From: Tiliqua scincoides
Lineage: Eukaryota; Chordata; Lepidosauria; Squamata; Scincidae
NCBI RefSeq assembly: GCF_035046505.1
Contig: NC_089822.1
Coordinates: 97,596,659-97,660,658 of the forward strand
Length of the DNA stretch: 64,000 bases
Reading direction: 5' to 3'
This document shows, piece after piece, positions 58,060 to 64,000 of this stretch. Within the stretch, counting starts at the first letter, position 1. The number at the start of each line of letters is the position of its first letter. A program made the translations under genes and the position numbers. A model generated the notes under the pieces. That model ran no database searches. It saw nothing but the letters and a program-made list of their open reading frames with translations, and was not told the origin of the DNA.

Positions 58060-58760
58060 TTCTATGTTTGGGATCATTAGAAAAGGTACTGAGAACAAAA
58101 CAGCTAGTATTATAATGCCATTGTACAAATCGATGGTAAGGCCACACCTGGAGTATTGTGTCCAGTTCTGGTCACCGCATCTCAAAAAGGACATAGTGGA
58201 AATGCTAAAGGTGCAAAAGAGAGCAACTAAGATGATTACTGGGCTGGGACACCTTCCTTATGAGGAAAGGCTATGGCGTTTGGGCCTCTTCAGCCTAGAA
58301 AAGAGACGCCTGAGGGGGGACATGATTGAGACATACAAAATTATGCATGGGAAGGATAAAGTGGATAGAGAGATGCTCTTTATATTCTCACATAACAAGA
58401 GAACTAGAGGACATCCACTAAAATTGAGCACTGGGAGAGTTAGGACAGACTAAAGAAAATATTTCTTTACTCAGTGTGTGGTTGGAACTCCTGGCCTGGA
58501 CGCCTTTAAAAGGGGATTGGACAAGTTTCTTGAGGAAAAATCCATTATGGGTTACAAGCTATGATGCGTATGTGCAACCTCCTGATTTTAGAAATGGGCT
58601 ATGTATCAGAATGCCAGATGCAAGGGAGGCACCAGGAAGCAGGTCTTTTGTTATCTGGTGTGCTCCCTGGGGCATTTGGTGGGCCGCTGTGAGATACAGG
58701 AAGCTGGACTAGATGGGCCTATGTCCTGATCCAGCGGGGCTGTTCTTATGTTCTTATTTT
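58060..58760 (+). mobile_element. CR1-type LINE, 5'-truncated 3' end
   Basis: Translation shows the CR1 reverse-transcriptase C-terminus: PLYKSMVRPHLEYCVQFWSP, LPYEERLWRLGLFSLEKRRL and RGDMIETYKIMHG. The 3' UTR ends with 'GATACAGGAAGCTGGACTAG' and 'GTTCTTATGTTCTTA'. It is truncated at the 5' end, as usual for LINE insertions. Confidence 0.88.
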
Positions 58761-58868
58761 TAATATATTAGACTTGATGCTTCCATGGTATGTGACTGCA
58801 TTTGGGGAAATGTTACAGACCTGCACTTTTAACAAGCTACCATGTATGTTTTTTTTAACAATGATAGC

Positions 58869-58911
58869 AAATGGGTCTTACTCCTGGGTAAGTGTGGACA
58901 AGATTGCAGCC
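58869..58911. repeat. Fold-back repeat, right half
   Basis: 'GGGTCTTACTCCTGGGTAAG' and 'GACAAGATTGCAGCC' match the right arm and terminus. Inside 57975-59035. Confidence 0.5.
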
Positions 58912-59043
58912 TCATATTGTTAAAAATTGTCTTGCTTGATGATGTCACTTCTGGCCACGACAACACTTCTGGTGGGTCCTGACAGATTCTCATTCTAAAA
59001 AGTGGGACCAGGTGCTAAATGTGTGAGAACCACTGGTCTAGGC

Positions 59044-60113
59044 AAAACAAAAAAGCCACTTCTAGCACCAAAGAAAGGTTCATGTTTAAAACAGACCCTC
59101 AGCTTCTAGTATTCTTCTATTCTCTTCCATGGTAAAGCATGATGCTTTTCATGTTGATGGTGCTAAATAAAGATCAAATAATAAAAGTAGTAATGTAATA
59201 ATAGTAATAACTTCAGTTTCACCCTTAACAATGCCCCTGTGAGCAACAAAAATCAACACCTCTTTTCCAAGATTGCACAAGCAAAGCTACAACAGTTGCT
59301 CCTTTGCTGTGTTTCAAAGGCAGTTCAATCCCTACATTTGTTAGGATCAAAGATACAAGAAGCAAGAAAGCAGCTCCATCACAGCTGCAACAACCGCCTT
59401 CCTTTTCTTCAAGCTTTCTCACACCTATCAATTCTGTGTTGCATGAGTCAGAGCTGTGATTATTAATTCACTTGCTGCCAGGTTGTCACCAGGCATCTGG
59501 GATCAGATTTGATTCAGAAGTCATTCCATTCTCCCACCTCGTGTTTCTGGCTTCCGCAAATTTGAACCACATACCTGTGGGCCACCTGACACTTAACAGA
59601 CAAGGGTAACCAGAAGCGAAGGAGAATGACACTCATGGTTCTTTAACAGTTGTGCAGCTTTGAGGACTGGTGACACCTGCTATGCAGAAACGCCCTTACT
59701 TAAGTCATTCCACTTAAGAACTTCCAAGATACAAATGCGCTTGGCCAGATGTCCATAGATGGCTAGTGCCCATTCACTAAGAACTCACAACATAAAGTAC
59801 TGCAGCTGTTCTGTAAATTCATTTTTTTTCCTTATTTCACAGCATGTTCACTACCAGTAACAGAGATCTTGAGCTTAAGAATTTACAAACAGACCCTTGA
59901 AACCTAACCTGTTCATTCTTAAGTAGGGGAGCTTCTGTATTCCTCTCTTTGACACCATTATTACAGATAGAGAAGCTCTGTTCTCTGCACCCTGTTCTGG
60001 TCACCCTATACCTTTCATTTCCACCCTGCACTTTTTCTCTGACACCACACACAGGTTTGAAGTCTGCGAAGTCTGAGTAACGGTTCTGGGCTTACATCAT
60101 CCTTCAATGCTTC
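59044..60113 (-). other. FBXO10: FBXO10 intron, no feature recognised
   Basis: Unique-looking intron sequence. Confidence 0.5.
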
Positions 60114-60450
60114 ATGGTAAAGGGCAGTACGGCAATGGAACCAATTACCAAGGGAGGTGGTGGATTCTCCCTCACTGGAGACTTTCAAGCAGAGGTTCCA
60201 CAGGCACCTGCTAGAGATGTTCTAAGATGATTTCCTGTTACAGGAAGGGGGTTGGACTATACCAGGGGTAGTCAAACCTCTTAACATAACAGCCACATGC
60301 GATAAACTTGAGATGATTGAAGTTGCCTGAGATATATTTGAGAGCCATACATTATATATCAAAGAGCTGCATGTGGCTCATGAGCCGCAGTTTGGCCACT
60401 CCCGGACGAGATGTTGCGGGTCTTTTCCAACTCTAAAACGTTATGATTCA
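60114..60450 (+). mobile_element. CR1-type LINE 3' end, interrupted by a hAT MITE
   Basis: 'CCAATTACCAAGGGAGGTGG', 'ACTTTCAAGCAGAGG' and 'TCTTTTCCAACTCTAAAACG' are the classic CR1 3' end. The block 60262-60403 is inserted in it. Confidence 0.75.
60262..60403. mobile_element. hAT-type MITE inserted in CR1
   Basis: The ends are CCAGGGGTAGTCAAAC and GTTTGGCCACTCCC. Flanks GGACTATA (60254-60261) and GGACGAGA (60404-60411) are an eroded 8-bp duplication of the CR1 sequence. Confidence 0.68.
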
Positions 60451-61099
60451 AGCAGAACCCATGGAGGTATTAAATCCATGGAAAGCAGAGTTAGGCATAA
60501 AGTGTGGCATTATCAGTCGCCTGCCAGCACAGCTCCTATTCAGACACTCAGTTGCATCCACACTACCAAGGTGGCATCAGCAGGTTTTGTATCCACCAGT
60601 GTTTTGAAAGAATGAGCTCACATGGAGTCATTCCAATATCAGAAAAAGAAAATACTCATGGGTTAGGCAGACCTTGCAGACAAGAGCCTGGATTCATACA
60701 GAGCGCATCTGTGCAGCTGGCACTTTGGATATAAAATGTCAAATGTACTTGCCCGTCAACTAAGTTTACTGGGACGGCACACTGAGAAGAGAGCAGGGAG
60801 AGGTAGGCCATTTCATCCTCCCCCCCCCCCCCCGCCATTCACTTTTTTTCTCCTCTACCATCTGTTTACCCCTTCCTACAGGAAACACTTGCTTCTGGAA
60901 AGTGAAGCGGGGGAGGAACTTGGACTGACAACTTTCTTGTTCAGCATCAGATTTGATCCAATGGCCACCAGTTGCCACCACCACCCCCAATTAAGGCCCA
61001 AGAGGCCTCAGTACAGTACTGAACCCCTTGAGGAAGTCACCCTGCCACAGATATCAGTGGACAGAGTTCCTGAGATTTAAAGAGTTGTGCAAAAGGGCA

Positions 61100-61195
61100 T
61101 TTGAGCAAGTCACTAACTCCACCCCACTAGGCTCTTGTGAGGATAAAATGGGATGACCTCCACGTATACCAACTTGAATTTCATAGAGAAAAGTC
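61100..61195. mobile_element. L2-like tail fragment
   Basis: 'GGCTCTTGTGAGGATAAAAT' and 'GGGATGACCTCC' match the reptile L2-type tail. Confidence 0.5.
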
Positions 61196-62856
61196 AGTTC
61201 CATGGCATGAAGGGAGGGTGTTAAATCCCCTGTCCCCTCACAGTGCAGTCCCAATCCTGATTGGCCCTCTTGCAGCAGCTACTGTTTCAGAAATGAAACT
61301 GCCCAGAGCACATTTAACATAAACCTACAGGTTTAATGTAGTGTTTGGTAATTTGAAAATTCTATTGATGGACTGTAAGGGATTCTAGACAAGTAAAGGA
61401 GAACACACAAGACTGAAGTCACTCTACTCCTTCCTGCGTGCAACTACTAGAAGCACAAGAACACTGTCCCTCTTTGCTTCCTCTCACCCATCTCCCTCTC
61501 AACCTTTGTTCCCCACACATACACTGGGAATAAAAGGGACCTACCCTATGCTCCATAGGTTGTTACAAGAAAGAACGGGTCTGGGAAATTTCTCATGCTC
61601 CCTCCCCACCCTCCAAAGTCTTAATTCACATTAGAGTGTACTGTAAGTCCAAAAAAAAAAAAACCAATGGAAAAACTGTGAAGGTGTACGGTCGTGTAAA
61701 TGAAGTCTTTGTTTCAGGTTTAAAAGCGTATCTTGAAAAGTATGAAACAAATCCCCTGGTTCCCTTTTCTCCTTCTTCCTCTCCCAAGCAAGAAAGCAAC
61801 AAATTACTGACTTGGAAGGCAAGGTTGAAAGCTCTTCAGAAAAATACAGGTGTAATTGCAAAGCATTTCCCCAGGGAACAATAGCTGTGTAACAAATGGC
61901 GCACAAACTCCCACTTAATGTTTCACTCAAAAGTTACGTCAGCTCCAAGCACAGCAATCCTGCATCACAGAAAGGCGTCTCTCCATTCGACTGCTGCCCT
62001 TTTCCATATTATTATAGTTGAAACAAATATGGCTGAGAGAAAAAGGACCACATGGTCCCCCAAGAGACTGTCTGCAGATACCTTTTCCTCGTTTCCAAGC
62101 TCCAAAGCTTGTTTGAAGCCAGTCACTGGATCAAGGCCTTTCTAGCTTTTCTAGTATGCGCCGTAAGCAATGTATGTGTCCTAGGCAGATTTTCAACATG
62201 GTCAGGGTCGCCAGATATTTGGCGGCCAGAATCTGGCCATTTTGCTTCAGGTCTTACATTAGACTTTGACTAATGAGGACACCACACTCCATTGAGCATC
62301 TATTGATTCCCAAGGCAAACGAAAGCATTTTCTAAAGTCCAGTGAAGGTTGTTAATTAAGGAACAGCACTGTGCTCACCAGATTGTGCAAAAGATACGCA
62401 CAAGCTTTAATGTATAGCCATGGATTGTTGCAGACACCACAAATTTTACACAGCTCCTCATGTCCCTTCCCCTAACCTCTTCCGAAACTCCAGTCTGGAT
62501 TTCTGAAGTCTTCCAGGTGGAAACAGCAACCAAGGATGGCTCCTATGGCCCTGCCTTTGTCCCCAGATCTCATATCTTAGGAACAATTCACATAAACAAG
62601 TTCTGAGCTGCTAAAAGTTACTTTTGTGTGATTGTGAAAGAGTCTTGTGATTGTGGAAGAGACACAAGGGGGTTAAGATTTCAAGGTACCAAATTCGGTA
62701 AAAGATTTAAACGGGGGGGGGGGGGGAGCACTTACATAAGCTTGCTTCCCCAGAAAAAAATTAAAGGAAAAGCCTCCATATGTCTCAAAAATGATTGCGT
62801 GAAATTAGCTCTTGAGCCAGAGCCAGCTGAGCACAGTCTAGTATGAGCTCCATACA
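61196..62856 (-). other. FBXO10: FBXO10 intron, no feature recognised
   Basis: Unique-looking sequence. No exon matching the FBXO10 N-terminal half was found. Confidence 0.5.
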
Positions 62857-63080
62857 GGGCCCAATCCTATCCAACTTTCAAGCACTGGTGCAGCCACAAT
62901 GCAGCCCTAAGTTAAGGGAACAAATGTTCCCTTACCTTGAGAAGCCCTCTATGATTGCTTCCCCACCACTGAATGCAGCTCATGCCTTATTGGCATGGTG
63001 TTGAGGTGCCCTGCAAAAACACTGTGCCCTCCCATCTGGGAACACTACTGGGGCAAGGCCTGGGGAAATCACTACTGGGG
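62857..63080. mobile_element. Harbinger-like MITE, right end unclear
   Basis: It begins GGGCCCAATCCTATCC and carries the core 'AAGGGAACAAATGTTCCCTT'. Confidence 0.5.
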
Positions 63081-63139
63081 TAATGCCCGGAGTTGCTGAA
63101 TAAATTTTACATTGGTCATAGGAGTGTGCTCAGTTTGGA

Positions 63140-63503
63140 GTAGGGCTTTTCAGACTGGAGTGTCACGATGCCCCAGCCTGTGGGCCCTGGCCTGTTTCCT
63201 CTTAAGGGGCAGGGCAGCCAGGAGGAAGAGAGGAGGCTAAACCAGAAGTAGAGTGCGATCGCGCCACTTTCACTTGTGAAGCTTCGGGGAGCCTTGCAGA
63301 CAGCCACGCAGGGCTCCCCGCACCCCTGGGAGGCTGCAGGAGGCTCTGGTAAGTGTAACCAAGCCCCTGCAAACCTCCTGAGCGGTGCAATCTTAGGGAT
63401 CACGCCATTGCCTTCCCCTCGCCCCTGCTGCCTCCCTCTGCCCCCGCAAGAACTTACTGCGGCTTTCAAACTCCCTGGGAGTTTGAAAACTGCAGGTTTA
63501 GAG
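63140..63503. mobile_element. hAT palindromic MITE, same family as 35765-36264
   Basis: 'TCACGATGCCCCAGCCTG', 'CTTAAGGGGCAGGGCAGCC' and the end GGGAGTTTGAAAACTGC match the family. Confidence 0.62.
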
Positions 63504-63569
63504 GTTTATAAGTTAAGCCTGCAAAACTTTGTGCCCCACTCCAGATTAGCAGATACAGAATTGTGCAAA

Positions 63570-64000
63570 TCACAGCCCAATCCTAACAGGTGACAACATA
63601 GCCAGGCTGCATGGCCTGTGCTGTATCCAGCACAGGTTAGGAGGTGGTCGGAGGTCTCCCTGAAGTAAGGGGATATTTTCCGCCTTAACCTGGGTCAAGC
63701 CCCAGCCTGCCCTATGGGCTTCACAGATCTGTATCAGCTATTTAGAGTAACACTGGGACAGCCAGGAATGGGGTTAGGATATGGCAAAGGAGGCCTATGC
63801 CAATCCCACCACCCTCCTGGGCCTGATCCATCCCGTTCCACCCTCCCCCACCACAAAACACCTCCTGCATGCTATTCTTCCCATGTCCCTGCGCTATCTG
63901 CTCCAGATATCAGGGCTTTTGGACTGGCTCATGAGAAGTCACAAACATGCTTTATGGCACATGTGCAACACTCTGAGAATACAATTTTATCCAACTTTCT
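63570..64000. mobile_element. Harbinger-like element running to the window edge
   Basis: It begins CACAGCCCAATCCTAACAGG. Internal text resembles 11241-11807 ('CAAACATGCTTTATGGC' in both). The right end is near or beyond 64000. Confidence 0.5.

Larger units (their letters stand above)
57975..59035. mobile_element. hAT-type MITE containing a CR1 insertion
   Basis: The ends are CAGTGTTTCTCAAACT and GTGTGAGAACCACTG. The duplication is GTCTACGC (57967-57974) and GTCTAGGC (59036-59043). About 700 bp of the interior is CR1. Confidence 0.75.

Noticed and set aside
57965-58453. 162-codon open frame as a possible host gene
   Set aside because: Its recognisable part is the C-terminal reverse-transcriptase region of a CR1 LINE, fused by chance to MITE sequence at its start.
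56249-64000. Further FBXO10 exons, including the F-box
   Set aside because: No open frame on the - strand here matches the remembered N-terminal half, so it must lie beyond the right edge.
1-64000. Endogenous retrovirus, LTR element or Polinton
   Set aside because: I saw no gag, pol, envelope, capsid or integrase-like frames and no long direct terminal repeats. The only reverse-transcriptase frames are of LINE type.

Overview
The window is vertebrate nuclear DNA, most likely from a squamate reptile. That call rests on the mix of host genes and repeats: split, intron-rich genes; L2 and CR1 LINE ends of squamate type; many hAT, pogo/Tigger-like and Harbinger-like non-autonomous DNA transposons; 5S-rRNA-derived retroposon sequence; and a palindromic 'ACTCAGAAGTAAGTCC' fold-back repeat that I know from lizard and snake genomes. 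No bacterial, plasmid, CRISPR or phage content was seen, and no recognisable retroviral or LTR element.

Two host genes are supported exon by exon. POLR1E (RNA polymerase I subunit A49/PAF53) lies on the + strand at 9154-29889. All 12 coding exons join in frame to a predicted 410-residue protein, followed by an AATAAA signal at 30060. The 3' half of FBXO10 (F-box protein with a right-handed beta-helix) lies on the - strand. Eight coding exons between 56247 and 39030 join in frame to 485 residues, ending in the CaaX motif CTIL. Its F-box-bearing 5' half lies beyond the right edge. The genes are tail to tail, as in mammals. A CpG-rich stretch (about 7700-9250) holds the POLR1E promoter and a second promoter-like cluster at 7740-8600, which by synteny may serve a leftward gene (ZBTB5 in mammals) whose coding exon is not here.

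Layout: 1-7700 is non-coding with hAT and Tigger-like MITEs and CR1 ends; 7700-9250 is the CpG-rich promoter block; 9154-30085 is POLR1E with repeat-rich introns 2 and 10; 30085-33650 is the short intergenic space; 33650-39029 is the probable long FBXO10 3' UTR; 39030-56247 holds the FBXO10 exons; and 56248-64000 is FBXO10 intron.

The most notable observations are a candidate U12-type (minor spliceosome) intron in POLR1E; an exact 23-residue alternating repeat in FBXO10 whose introns fall at nearly the same place in the repeat; several nested transposon insertions dated relative to each other by target-site duplications; a 5S-rRNA-derived SINE sharing its 3' tail with a separate 470-bp element; and a MITE group in which one terminus (GGGCNCAATCCTA) caps two unrelated cores. 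I found no wholly new gene system.
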